A stretch of DNA of 64,000 bases from Candidatus Thiodictyon syntrophicum (GTDB lineage: Bacteria > Pseudomonadota > Gammaproteobacteria > Chromatiales > Chromatiaceae), in contig NZ_CP020370.1 of NCBI RefSeq assembly GCF_002813775.1, positions 6,411,501 through 6,475,500 of the forward strand, read 5' to 3'. The position numbers were made by a program, and so were the translations under genes. The notes beneath the pieces were generated by a model. It did no database searches, was not told the DNA's origin, and worked only from the letters and a program-made list of their open reading frames with translations. This document shows, one piece after another, positions 27,079 to 35,893 of this stretch (position 1 is its first letter; each line of letters opens with the position of its first letter).

Positions 27079-27942
27079 ATGAACCCCCTCTCCCTCTACG
27101 ACCCCGACGACCCCTATCCGGAGAGCGACGGCAAGCCCATGGCGGAAAGCACGGAGCAATACGAGTGGCTGGTGAAGATCAAGGAGAACCTGGAGTGTCT
27201 CTTTGCCGAAGACCCCGCAGTCTTCGTCGCCGGCGACCTGTTCTGGTATCCGGTGCGCGACCGCAGCGTCGCCGACGCCATGGCCCCGGACGTGATGGTC
27301 GCCTTCGGCCGGCCCAAAGGTTTGCGCCGCTGCTACAAACAATGGGAGGAGGCCGACATCGCCCCCCAGGTGGTGTTCGAGATCCGCTCGCCGTCGAACG
27401 GTCCCAAGGACATGGCCGAGAAGCTCGCCTACTATGACCGCTTCGGGGTGGAGGAGTATTACGTCTACGACCCGCCGCCCAACACCCTGGAGGTGTGGCT
27501 GCGCCAGGACGGGCGGCTCAAGCGGATGTCGCACCTGAAGGGCTGGACCAGTCCGCGGCTGGGTATCCGCTTTGCCCTGGGCGGCAGGACGCTCGCGATC
27601 TTCGACGCCCAGGGCCAGCCATTCCTGACCTCGGTGGAGCGCGCCGAGCGGCTGAGGCGCGAGCAGGCGCGTGCCGAGGATGAGCACCAGCGGGCCGAGG
27701 AGGCGCACCGGTGGGCGGAGCGTGAGGCGGCCCAAGCGGCGCGGCAGACCGCCCGGGCTGAACAGGAGCACGCGCGCGCCGAGGAGGAACACCGGCGGGC
27801 GGACCGCGCGGCGGCCCAGGCGACCGCGGCGATCACACGCGCTGAACAAGAGGCGGCTCAAGCCATCGCCCGTGCGGAACAAGAGCGGGCGCGGGCAGAG
27901 CGACTGGCCGAGCGGCTGCGCGAACTGGGGGTCGAGCCCTGA
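27079..27942 (+). CDS. Uma2-family nuclease with coiled-coil tail (copy 1)
   Basis: This protein has 287 residues from the ATG at 27079, preceded by TGGAGGAGG. The N-terminal 190 residues form a Uma2 (DUF820) PD-(D/E)XK-like domain: APDVMVAFGRPKG (D71), PQVVFEIRSPSNGPKDMAEKL (E101), then YDRFGVEEYYVYDP. The last 90 residues are heptad-like Ala/Glu/Arg repeats (QARAEDEHQRAEEAHR...). Uma2 proteins are abundant in phototrophs and their biological role is not established. A near-identical second copy follows. Confidence 0.9.
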   Translation: MNPLSLYDPDDPYPESDGKPMAESTEQYEWLVKIKENLECLFAEDPAVFVAGDLFWYPVRDRSVADAMAPDVMVAFGRPKGLRRCYKQWEEADIAPQVVFEIRSPSNGPKDMAEKLAYYDRFGVEEYYVYDPPPNTLEVWLRQDGRLKRMSHLKGWTSPRLGIRFALGGRTLAIFDAQGQPFLTSVERAERLRREQARAEDEHQRAEEAHRWAEREAAQAARQTARAEQEHARAEEEHRRADRAAAQATAAITRAEQEAAQAIARAEQERARAERLAERLRELGVEP

Positions 27943-28242
27943 GAGCGGGCGGCCGGGCCGCTCGGCGGAGTGACCGCCATATGACCAGAAGGTCGCCATG
28001 ATTCCGGCGACCGTGGCCCGAATCCGGATCGAGAAAGACGCTCACGCGCACCGGTCCCAGGCGGCACGTTCGGCTGCCACGGCGCTCGATTTCTCCGGAA
28101 TTGTGACCAAGACCCGCAGCCGCACCGGCGCCGCGCGCTCGGCCAGGTCCGCCGCTGGGTCCTCAGGTCCTTGTTCCTTGCCGCGACCTTGAGATATCGT
28201 GCCAACGTACCCCGACGTTCCGACTGGAGGAGGACCCACACG

Positions 28243-29136
28243 ATGAAACCCCTCTCCCACTTCGACCCCGACGACCCCTATCCGGAGAGCGACGGCAAGC
28301 CCATGGCGGAGAGCACGGAGCAGTATGAGTGGCTGGTGAAGATCAAGGAGAACCTGGAGTGCCTCTTTGCCGAAGACCCCGCGGTCTTCGTCGCCGGCGA
28401 CCTGTTCTGGTATCCGCTGCGCGACCGCAGCATCGCCGACGCCATGGCCCCGGACGTGATGGTCGCCTTCGGCCGGCCCAAGGGTTTGCGCCGTTGCTAC
28501 AAACAATGGGAGGAGGCCGACATCGCCCCGCAGGTGGTGTTTGAGATCCGTTCGCCGTCGAACGGTCCCAAGGACATGGCCGAGAAGCTCGCCTACTATG
28601 ACCGCTTCGGGGTGGAGGAGTATTACGTCTACGACCCGCCGCGCAACCACCTGGAGGTGTGGCTGCGCCAGGACGGGCGGCTCAAGCGGATGTCGCACCT
28701 GAAGGGCTGGACCAGCCCGCGGCTGGGTATCCGCTTTGATCTGGGCGGCAAGACGCTGGAGATTTTCGATCCCCAGGGCCAGCCATTCCTGACCTCGGTG
28801 GAGCGCGCCGAGCGGATGAGGCGTGAGCAGGCGCGTGCCGAGGAGGAACACCGGCGGGCGGAGCTTGAGGCCGCGCGTGCCCACGAGGAACGCACCCGCG
28901 CCGACCGCGTGGAAGCCCTGGCGGCCGCGGCGATCACCCGTGCCGAGCATGAGGCGGCCCAGGCGGCGCGGCAGACGGCCAGGGCCGAGCGGGAGGGCCT
29001 GCGTGCCGACGAGGAACACCAGCGGGCGGAACTCGCCACGGCCCAGGCGGCCGCGGCCGACGCCCGTGCGGAACAAGAGCGGGCGCGGGCAGAGAGACTG
29101 GCCGAGCGGCTGCGCGAACTGGGGATCGCGCCCTGA
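28243..29136 (+). CDS. Uma2-family nuclease with coiled-coil tail (copy 2)
   Basis: This protein has 297 residues. The nuclease domain is almost identical to copy 1 (same PDVMVAFGRPKG and VVFEIRSPSN motifs), while the Ala/Glu/Arg-rich tail differs in length and register. About 70 bp of upstream sequence (CGACGTTCC-ACTGGAGGAGG) is shared as well, so the duplicated unit includes the ribosome-binding site and perhaps a promoter. Codon differences are scattered, which points to a duplication that is not brand new. Confidence 0.9.
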   Translation: MKPLSHFDPDDPYPESDGKPMAESTEQYEWLVKIKENLECLFAEDPAVFVAGDLFWYPLRDRSIADAMAPDVMVAFGRPKGLRRCYKQWEEADIAPQVVFEIRSPSNGPKDMAEKLAYYDRFGVEEYYVYDPPRNHLEVWLRQDGRLKRMSHLKGWTSPRLGIRFDLGGKTLEIFDPQGQPFLTSVERAERMRREQARAEEEHRRAELEAARAHEERTRADRVEALAAAAITRAEHEAAQAARQTARAEREGLRADEEHQRAELATAQAAAADARAEQERARAERLAERLRELGIAP

Positions 29137-29278
29137 GAGCGGGCGGCCGGGCCGGTTCGGCGCTTGATGTCGGCAGGTCTGGGGTCGTGGTACTCGGGGG
29201 CATCGGCAAGTATTTTCATCATCGCGCAGCGGCACTGCCATTAAGCTAAGGCGCACTCGCCGACCGCGTCGCCTCTGC

Positions 29279-29334
29279 CTGGAGTCCAAGGCTTCAGCCT
29301 TGGCGCGCTCCAAGGCTGAAGCCTTGGACTCCAG
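29279..29334. repeat. Hairpin GGAGTCCAAGGCTTCAGCC, copy 1
   Basis: CTGGAGTCCAAGGCTTCAGC is inverted as GCTGAAGCCTTGGACTCCAG with a short loop. The same hairpin lies inside the MITE-like elements at 40126-40249 and 57690-57821. Confidence 0.88.
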
Positions 29335-29414
29335 GCGCTTGGGCAGTGATCCCGGAGCGTGGGAATGAGCGGGCGCGGCGCGCGGCGGGGCGCCCGGGGG
29401 AGGTCTCCGCCGGG

Positions 29415-29545
29415 CCTCGATCATCGCGGCGGCCACTGGGAGCGCCGCACCCCAGTGCGGCGCGGTCTATCCGCAACACGCAACACCGCGGTCGCGTGCG
29501 AGATCGCGCCGCACTGGGGTGCGGCGCCCCCAGTGCCCGGCTCCT
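29415..29545. repeat. Inverted GGGAGCGCCGCACCCCAGTG arms with CTCGATCAT end
   Basis: Arms GGGAGCGCCGCACCCCAGTG near 29438 and the inverted GCCGCACTGGGGTGCGGCG near 29506-29525 enclose a second weak palindrome. The left outer end GGCCTCGATCAT resembles the MITE-like ends elsewhere. With the previous hairpin it fills most of 29137-29676, where no gene is seen. Confidence 0.75.
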
Positions 29546-29676
29546 GCCTCAGCGCGTGCGGTGTCGCGCGGGCAGCGCAGCCTGGCATGGCCGGGGTCAT
29601 GGTCAAGGCCCTGCCCCGTGCCCCCTCCGGAGTCGGCGGATCAGAGGGCGGCATCGGGAGCGACAGAGATCGGGGC

Positions 29677-32475
29677 TTAAGAAACAGGGGCAGAACGCAA
29701 CACCACACGAAAACCCAGAAACTCAGGGCGAAAGTCGGAGCGACTCCTGCTGCGACAGGCACAGCGCACGCCGTCCCGACGGCCACCCCACGAACCGCCG
29801 CGCACGACTCGTGATTGGACGTCACCGACTTCAAGGTCCTCAGGCGCTGAGCCGCTCATCTCCCCGTAGCCCCCGGCGTAGTGGCTACGCGTCCACTCCC
29901 AGACGTTACCGATCATGTCGTAGAGTCCGAACCCGTTGGCCGGGAAACAGCCGACCGCCGAGGTGTCTCCGATCCCCGAGTCCCCGCAGTTGGCGGCATT
30001 CGGGTCCTGCGCATCGCCCCAGGGGTATACCAAGTGCCGTTGGCCGCCCCGCGCCGCCACTTCCCACTCCAACTCGCTCGGCAGGCTGACCTGCCATGAC
30101 CCTTGCCGCACCAGCCGGGCAGCCTCGGACCCCGCAAGGACTGACCCTTGCAGGAGGGCCTGGTGCAGCCACCGGCAGTACGCAATCGCCTCCCGCCAGC
30201 CGATGTGCCGCACTGGTCGGCTGTCCGGATCGCGCAGGGCCTTGGGGTCCGACGGTACAGCCCCGGTCACCGCGAGGAAGGCCCTGAACTGCGCAACAGT
30301 GACCGGATAGCGGGCGATGTAGAATGCCGACGTGGGCGTGGGGGTGTCATTGATCTCGTGGAGGGGCACCTCATAGCCGATAATCTTCGCGACCCGCTCT
30401 CTGTCCGACTGCCGCGTACCGATCCTGAACTCCGGATCGGCCGGGATCGGCGCGAAACCGAGCAGGTCATCGGCCGGCAGGTGAAAGCACCCCGGATCGA
30501 AGCGGGGATCACCCAGGCGAGGCACGAGGTCCCCGATCCGGGCGCGAAGCGGGGGCTTGGACCCCTTAAGGACGCTCGCATCGCCCAACAGTTCGATGAT
30601 CCGCGCGGCACAGTCGGCCTTGAGCGCCGCCCCGCTCTCACGCCACTCCAGCACGGCGGTACCCGCCAGTTCCGCCGCCGCGATCCGGGCGTCCGGCGTC
30701 TTCCCAGCCTGGGCCAACGCCGCCAGGAACTCGCGCGCAGACTTGGTGGCATTGGCACCCAGGTAGCCAGCCAGAAGGAGGATGGGCTCACGCCACCAGG
30801 GGTCGCTGAGCCGGTCCTCCAGACGCTTGACGATGGCGGGGTGGCCGCCCGCCCCGCCGATCACCTCGCGTAGATAGCGCGCGGCGAGGAACTCCTGGAA
30901 GGCCAAATGGATGAAGCGATAGACCCCGGTGCGCTCCTCCAGCACGCTGCCGCGCTGGCGGGCGCTCTGTAGGAAGTCGTCGATGCGCGGCTTGAAGTCC
31001 GTATCCTGGCGCAGCGCGGCCTTGAGCGCAGCATCTTCGATCTCGCGACCCTGGTCGCGGCCCTGGCCGTGCATGTGGAAGGCGAGGTGCTGGGCCATGT
31101 CGCGGAAGGGTTTCCAATCCGTGGAAAGTTCCCGGATATCGCCCTCCTCCCGCCCATAGTCCACCTGCAACAGGGCATTGATAGCCTTGTCGAACAGGTC
31201 CGCGCGCTCGTCGGGCAGGCGGCGGTTGTTGAAGTGCACGATGAGCAGTAGGCGCACCATCAGGGGACTGTCTACCAGTGCCTCGGCGTCCTTACCCAGG
31301 CGCGTGCGGCGGTCCTCCTCCAGCCGCCGGATACCCTCCAGCAGGTCGTTTACCCGTTCACCGCGCACGGCGGCATCCTGCGGGTAGATGCAGTCATAGG
31401 CTTGGCGGACCATTGGGGCTATGTGGGCCTTGAAGTCGAGCGGCCGGACGAGAATCTCCCGGAAGTCCGCGCCCAGGGCGGTGCGCCCGCTGCGATAGGC
31501 GACAGTACGGCAGGTGACCAGGACGCGCATCGTCTCGCGCCCACCCACCAGGTCCTCGACGCACTGGCGGACCTCGAAGCGCTCGGACTCGTTGGCCACC
31601 TCGTCCAATCCGTCGAGCAGCAGGAGGATGTCCCGGCCATCCTGAAGGACCTGGACGAAGAAATGCGGGGAGAGATCGAAGTCGGCCTGCCGTTCGGTTA
31701 GGTGGTACGAGATGAAGTGGGCCAGGGTACGCTCGCGGGGTGGTACGTTGGCTGGCAGATTGCGCCGATAGCGCGCGAAGGACGCCAGTGGCACGAAGAT
31801 GGGCAGCGGCAATTCGCTTGGGGGGACATCTATCTCGTCGAAACGAGGGGCGGTCGACTCGGGTTTCCGGCTCCTCGGCATGGATTGGGGCGGCGAAGCA
31901 ATCTCAATCGCTTTCTTCAGTGCCAGACGTGAGCGTGCCGGTTCCGGCTCGCCGCTGAGCAGTGACGAGGCCAGCGCCCAGGCCATATGCACCAGCACCG
32001 TTGTCTTTCCGGACCCCGGCCCCCCGATGATCGCCAGCCGATTGCCCAACCCCAGCACCTTGCTCAGTGGCAGGTCTCCCCCGTTACCCGCCATCCACTT
32101 AGCCTGCAGCGGTACATAGGCCGTCTCGAGCGGCAGCATCACCACCGGCGCCCCGCCCGCCCGCTCGATTCCACGCAGTTCGATGCACTCGGTGCGCGCG
32201 CACAGCCAGCGCAGGTAGCCCGTCACCTGGCGGGCGATCTGCTCCTTGGTCAAGCGCCCGCCAGCGGCGGCATGGTAATGGGTGACGATCTGGATCCCGG
32301 TGACGATGGTCTCGGCATCACCCTCGACCTTGACGCTGCGCTCGCCCAATGCGTCGCTGCCGCCTTGGGCCACGGCACCGGACCCGGTGAGGCTCGCCGC
32401 TTGCCCTGCCTCGAGTTCGGCTAACCGACGGCGCAATGCCTCAATGTCGTTCGGATCGATGGAATCGGCTGCCAT
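29677..32475 (-). CDS. NLR-like NACHT NTPase with FGE-sulfatase-type C-terminus
   Basis: This protein has 932 residues. The N-terminal 75 residues contain GSGAVAQGGSDALGERSVKV and ITG-type spacing, a module shared with the neighbouring effector. A NACHT NTPase follows: Walker A IIGGPGSGKTTVL (151-158), Walker B DILLLLDGLDEV (282-293), LVTCRT sensor and a helical winged region with FIHLAFQEFLAARYL. Residues about 700-930 form a formylglycine-generating-enzyme-like domain (PVTVAQFRAFL, LPSELEWEVAARGG, GNVWEWTRS, VRGGSWGG...GFRVVL), used in several conflict systems as a sensor. I infer an oligomerising immune sensor acting with the protein encoded 70 bp upstream. Confidence 0.9.
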   Translation of the reverse strand: MAADSIDPNDIEALRRRLAELEAGQAASLTGSGAVAQGGSDALGERSVKVEGDAETIVTGIQIVTHYHAAAGGRLTKEQIARQVTGYLRWLCARTECIELRGIERAGGAPVVMLPLETAYVPLQAKWMAGNGGDLPLSKVLGLGNRLAIIGGPGSGKTTVLVHMAWALASSLLSGEPEPARSRLALKKAIEIASPPQSMPRSRKPESTAPRFDEIDVPPSELPLPIFVPLASFARYRRNLPANVPPRERTLAHFISYHLTERQADFDLSPHFFVQVLQDGRDILLLLDGLDEVANESERFEVRQCVEDLVGGRETMRVLVTCRTVAYRSGRTALGADFREILVRPLDFKAHIAPMVRQAYDCIYPQDAAVRGERVNDLLEGIRRLEEDRRTRLGKDAEALVDSPLMVRLLLIVHFNNRRLPDERADLFDKAINALLQVDYGREEGDIRELSTDWKPFRDMAQHLAFHMHGQGRDQGREIEDAALKAALRQDTDFKPRIDDFLQSARQRGSVLEERTGVYRFIHLAFQEFLAARYLREVIGGAGGHPAIVKRLEDRLSDPWWREPILLLAGYLGANATKSAREFLAALAQAGKTPDARIAAAELAGTAVLEWRESGAALKADCAARIIELLGDASVLKGSKPPLRARIGDLVPRLGDPRFDPGCFHLPADDLLGFAPIPADPEFRIGTRQSDRERVAKIIGYEVPLHEINDTPTPTSAFYIARYPVTVAQFRAFLAVTGAVPSDPKALRDPDSRPVRHIGWREAIAYCRWLHQALLQGSVLAGSEAARLVRQGSWQVSLPSELEWEVAARGGQRHLVYPWGDAQDPNAANCGDSGIGDTSAVGCFPANGFGLYDMIGNVWEWTRSHYAGGYGEMSGSAPEDLEVGDVQSRVVRGGSWGGRRDGVRCACRSRSRSDFRPEFLGFRVVLRSAPVS

Positions 32476-32545
32476 GGCATGCCCTTCAGTCGTCCTCGTT
32501 ATCGCGTCCGGTGAAATCCCTGCTGACGTGGATCTCTCCGCCGAT

Positions 32546-33214
32546 TTAGGCGCTGCCGCCGGTATTTACCTGGGTGCCGGTGTTGATGGTGGAGGTATGG
32601 GTGCTGCCGATATTCACGGCACCCTTGCCGAGTGCGGTGGCCCCGGGACCCTGCGCGACTGCACCGCTACCGCTCTGCGTCGCCTGGTAGGTGCCGTCAG
32701 CCGTGTCCCGCTCCGGCTCGAAGGTAATGAATCCGTTAGCTGCCAGTTTGTCGAGTTGACGGCTAAAATGGAGGTGCAGCCCGTCGCTGGTCTCGAAACG
32801 GGTGTAGAAGTGGCCCAGTGCATCCAGTTTCTCCTGAAAGGCCCAAAGGCTTTGCAGGTCCTGCTTCTTCGCGCTGCCGGTGCTGATCGGGGCGTCCTTG
32901 AAATAGGTGAAGATGAATGGCCGGTGGGTGGCCTGGAACCGGCCGAAGGCGGTTTCGAATTCCTCTTGGGTGTAGCGACCAACCTTGGTCCAGAACAGCA
33001 TGACAAAGAGATCGCAGTCACGGATCGCCAGATTGTATTCGTCCTGCAGGCGGGCCTGGGACATGGCGTCAAAGAAGTCCTCCCAGATGACCAGTTCCAG
33101 GAAGACCCCGCGGGCAACCCACTCCTTGTTCTTGCGGTTGATGAAGACCTCGAATGCCAGCCGATCCGCTTTCAGTTCGGCGGAGGAGGCGAGAAAGAGC
33201 TTGATAGTTTTCAT
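32546..33214 (-). CDS. TIR/DUF4062-like effector with shared C-terminal signalling module
   Basis: This protein has 222 residues from the ATG at 33214. Residues 1-110 form a Rossmann-like domain: IKLFLASSAELKADRLAFE, LVIWEDF, QDEYNLAIRDCDLFVMLF, GRYTQEEFETAF. The order of strand, S-E-L, aspartate-rich strand and late Glu resembles TIR and DUF4062 folds, whose active forms cleave NAD-type nucleotides; activity here is inference. The last 40 residues read GSGAVAQGPGATALGKGAV...INTGTQVNTGG, matching the N-terminal module of the NLR-like protein encoded next. The two genes are probably one operon. Confidence 0.8.
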   Translation of the reverse strand: MKTIKLFLASSAELKADRLAFEVFINRKNKEWVARGVFLELVIWEDFFDAMSQARLQDEYNLAIRDCDLFVMLFWTKVGRYTQEEFETAFGRFQATHRPFIFTYFKDAPISTGSAKKQDLQSLWAFQEKLDALGHFYTRFETSDGLHLHFSRQLDKLAANGFITFEPERDTADGTYQATQSGSGAVAQGPGATALGKGAVNIGSTHTSTINTGTQVNTGGSA

Positions 33215-33334
33215 GCACAGTCTCCGGCGCGGTGTCACGCGAGTAAACGGGCGGGGCGGGACGCCCCGCCCCCAGTCAGTCGTCCATCATCGACTCGTCT
33301 TTTCCACATACTGATTTTCTACTGAAAATCAGTA

Positions 33335-34414
33335 TCAGTCGCCCATCATCAGCGTAAGCTGTTCACTCTGATATTCCGCCAGCAACGGCTCGACGATCTG
33401 ATCCAACGCCCCCTCCATGACCTCGTCGAGCTTGTAGAGGGTGAGGTTGATGCGGTGGTCGGTGAGCCGGTTCTGCGGGAAGTTGTAGGTGCGGATGCGC
33501 TCGGAGCGGTCGCCGCTGCCGACCTGGAGCTTGCGGGACTGGGACTCGGCCGCGGCCTGGGTGCCCTGGGCCGCCGCGAGCAGGCGCGCGTGCAGGAGCG
33601 ACAGGGCGCGCGCCTTGTTCTTGTGCTGGGAGCGTTCCTCCTGGCACTCCACCACCAGGCCCGAGGGCAGGTGGGTGATGCGCACGGCGGAGTCGGTCTT
33701 GTTGATGTGCTGGCCGCCGGCACCGGAGGCGCGGTAGGTGTCGATGCGCAGATCACCCGCGTTGATGTCGATGGCGTCGATCGACTCGACCTCGGGCAAC
33801 ACGGCGACGGTGCAGGCGGAGGTGTGGACCCGACCCTGGGACTCGGTCTCGGGGACGCGCTGCACCCGGTGGGCGCCGGGCTCGAACTTGAGCCGGGAGT
33901 AGACGCCGCTGCCGCTGATGCGCACCACCACCTCCTTGTAGCCACCCAGTTCGCCCTGGCTCTCGCTGTAGACCTCGGTGCGCCAGCCGCGGGTCTCGGC
34001 GTAGCGCAGATACATGCGCAGCAGGCTGCCGGCGAAGAGCCCCGCCTCGGCCCCGCCGGTGCCGGCGCGCACCTCCAGAAAGCAGTTGCACTGGTCCTTG
34101 GGGTCCGGCGGGACCAGGAGCCGGTGCAGTTCGGGTTCCAGGGCGTCCCGGCGGGCGGCGGCGGCGACCACTTCATCCCGGGCCAGGGCGGCCATCTCGG
34201 GATCGGCCAGCAGGTCCTGCACCGCCGCCAGTTCCGCCTCGGTCTGCCGATAGCGCCCGAAGCATTCCACCAGGGGTTCCAGTTGGGCGTATTCGCGGCT
34301 CAGGTCCCGGAACCGGTTGTTGTCGGACTGGATCGCGGGGTCGGACAGCAAGAGCGTAATCTCGCTGAAGCGCTCGTCCATGCGCTCCAGCCGGTCGCGG
34401 ATCGAGCGGTTCAT
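33335..34414 (-). CDS. prfA: Peptide chain release factor 1
   Basis: This protein has 359 residues. The tripeptide anticodon is P-E-T at 188-190 ([15 protein letters not shown]), the RF1 pattern for UAG/UAA. The GGQ catalytic loop is [15 protein letters not shown] (233-235). Its start overlaps the hemA stop (ATGA), so hemA-prfA are coupled. prmC, which methylates the GGQ glutamine, is displaced 6.6 kb downstream. RF1 would terminate at the TAG inside fdnG. Confidence 0.97.
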   Translation of the reverse strand: MNRSIRDRLERMDERFSEITLLLSDPAIQSDNNRFRDLSREYAQLEPLVECFGRYRQTEAELAAVQDLLADPEMAALARDEVVAAAARRDALEPELHRLLVPPDPKDQCNCFLEVRAGTGGAEAGLFAGSLLRMYLRYAETRGWRTEVYSESQGELGGYKEVVVRISGSGVYSRLKFEPGAHRVQRVPETESQGRVHTSACTVAVLPEVESIDAIDINAGDLRIDTYRASGAGGQHINKTDSAVRITHLPSGLVVECQEERSQHKNKARALSLLHARLLAAAQGTQAAAESQSRKLQVGSGDRSERIRTYNFPQNRLTDHRINLTLYKLDEVMEGALDQIVEPLLAEYQSEQLTLMMGD

Positions 34415-35691
34415 TGGGGCGGGGCGGCGGCGGGCGCCGCGGGACCGAGTTGGAAGAGCTCGTTGGCGGCCTCCAGGATGTCGGCTTCGCCCTCCCGGGC
34501 GGCCTGGCGCAGCCGGGTGCTGGGGGCGTGCAGCAGCTTGTTGGTGAGGGTGTGGGCGAGAAAGGTCAGCACATCGGGGGCGGACTTGCCGGCCTCGAGC
34601 TGGCGCTTGGCCCGCTCCAGGACCTCATCGCGCAGGTGTTCGGCGCGGCTGCGGTAGTCGGCGATGACGCTCGCGGCATCGAGCGAGCGCAGCCAACCCA
34701 TGAACTCCTCGGCATGGAAGGCGACGATCTCCTCGGCCTCCAGGGCCGCCGCCTGACGCGAGCGCAGCCCCTCGTCGATGACCCCCTGGAGGTCATCGAC
34801 CGTGTAGAGATAGACATCGGTCAGGGACGCCACCTCGGGCTCGATGTCGCGCGGGACGGCGATGTCGACCATGAACATCGGCCGATGCCGGCGCTTCTTG
34901 AGCGCCCGCTCCACCGTGCCCTTGCCCAGGACCGGCAGGGGGCTGGCGGTCGAGGAGATCACGATGTCCGCGTCCGCCAGGTGGTTGGCGATCTCGGTCA
35001 GGGCGATGGCGAAGCCGTCGAACTGGGCGGCGACCTCGTGGGCGCGCTCCACCGTGCGGTTGGCGACGATGATGCGCCCGATGCCGTTCTGGTGCAGGTG
35101 CCGGGCGACCAGTTCGATGGTCTCCCCGGCGCCGATCAGCATCGCCGTCTGTTGCGACAGGTCGCTGAAGATCTGGCGCGCCAGGCTGACGGCGGCGAAG
35201 GCCACCGAGACCGGGCTGCTGCCGATGGCGGTGTCGGTGCGGACCGTCTTGGCGACCGAGAAGGCGTGCTGAAACAGCCGCGAGACGAGTTTGCCGGTGG
35301 CGGTGCAACTGGTGGCGGTGGCGAAGGCGCTCTTGACCTGGCCCAGGATCTGGGGCTCACCCAGCACCATAGAGTCCAGGCCGCAGCCCACGCGCAACAG
35401 GTGGGTCACCGCGTCCCGGCCCGCGTGGGCATAGAGGAAGGGGTTGACCCGCTCGTGCTCGACCCCGTGGAAGCCGCCCAGCCAGTGCCGCACCGTCTCC
35501 TCGCCCCCATCGTCGGTGGCACAGTAGACCTCGGTGCGGTTGCAGGTGGAGAGCACCACCGCCTCGTGGACACCCTCGTGTCCCCGCAGGTCGCGCAGTG
35601 CCCCGGCGATAATGTCGGGTCCGAAGGTGATGCGCTCGCGCACCTCGATCGGGGCCGTCTTGTGATTGAGCCCGATGACCAGCAGTTTCAT
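34411..35691 (-). CDS. hemA: Glutamyl-tRNA reductase
   Basis: This protein has 426 residues. It makes glutamate-1-semialdehyde from Glu-tRNA, the first step of tetrapyrrole synthesis and therefore of heme, B12 and, in a phototroph, bacteriochlorophyll. Motifs: N-terminal [14 protein letters not shown], catalytic Cys50 in [21 protein letters not shown], the NADPH-binding [15 protein letters not shown] and a C-terminal dimerisation helix ([19 protein letters not shown]). It is divergent from the TPR-ispE group, as in many gammaproteobacteria. Confidence 0.97.
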   Translation of the reverse strand: MKLLVIGLNHKTAPIEVRERITFGPDIIAGALRDLRGHEGVHEAVVLSTCNRTEVYCATDDGGEETVRHWLGGFHGVEHERVNPFLYAHAGRDAVTHLLRVGCGLDSMVLGEPQILGQVKSAFATATSCTATGKLVSRLFQHAFSVAKTVRTDTAIGSSPVSVAFAAVSLARQIFSDLSQQTAMLIGAGETIELVARHLHQNGIGRIIVANRTVERAHEVAAQFDGFAIALTEIANHLADADIVISSTASPLPVLGKGTVERALKKRRHRPMFMVDIAVPRDIEPEVASLTDVYLYTVDDLQGVIDEGLRSRQAAALEAEEIVAFHAEEFMGWLRSLDAASVIADYRSRAEHLRDEVLERAKRQLEAGKSAPDVLTFLAHTLTNKLLHAPSTRLRQAAREGEADILEAANELFQLGPAAPAAAPPQ

Positions 35692-35893
35692 GTTGAGACC
35701 GTCAAATTTGGACCCCGCGATTGTCCGGCTTATGGCGCCAGATGCAAGTCATGGTTGTCGACCATTGCCCGGCCCGGTCGGACACCGTGCTGCCCCAGGC
35801 CCGCGCCGACCGCGTATGCTGCCGCAAGTCGGTCTCCGCCGCCAGTGCGCAGCGGCCCCGGTATACTCACCCACTGGAAACCAGTAACCCCTC

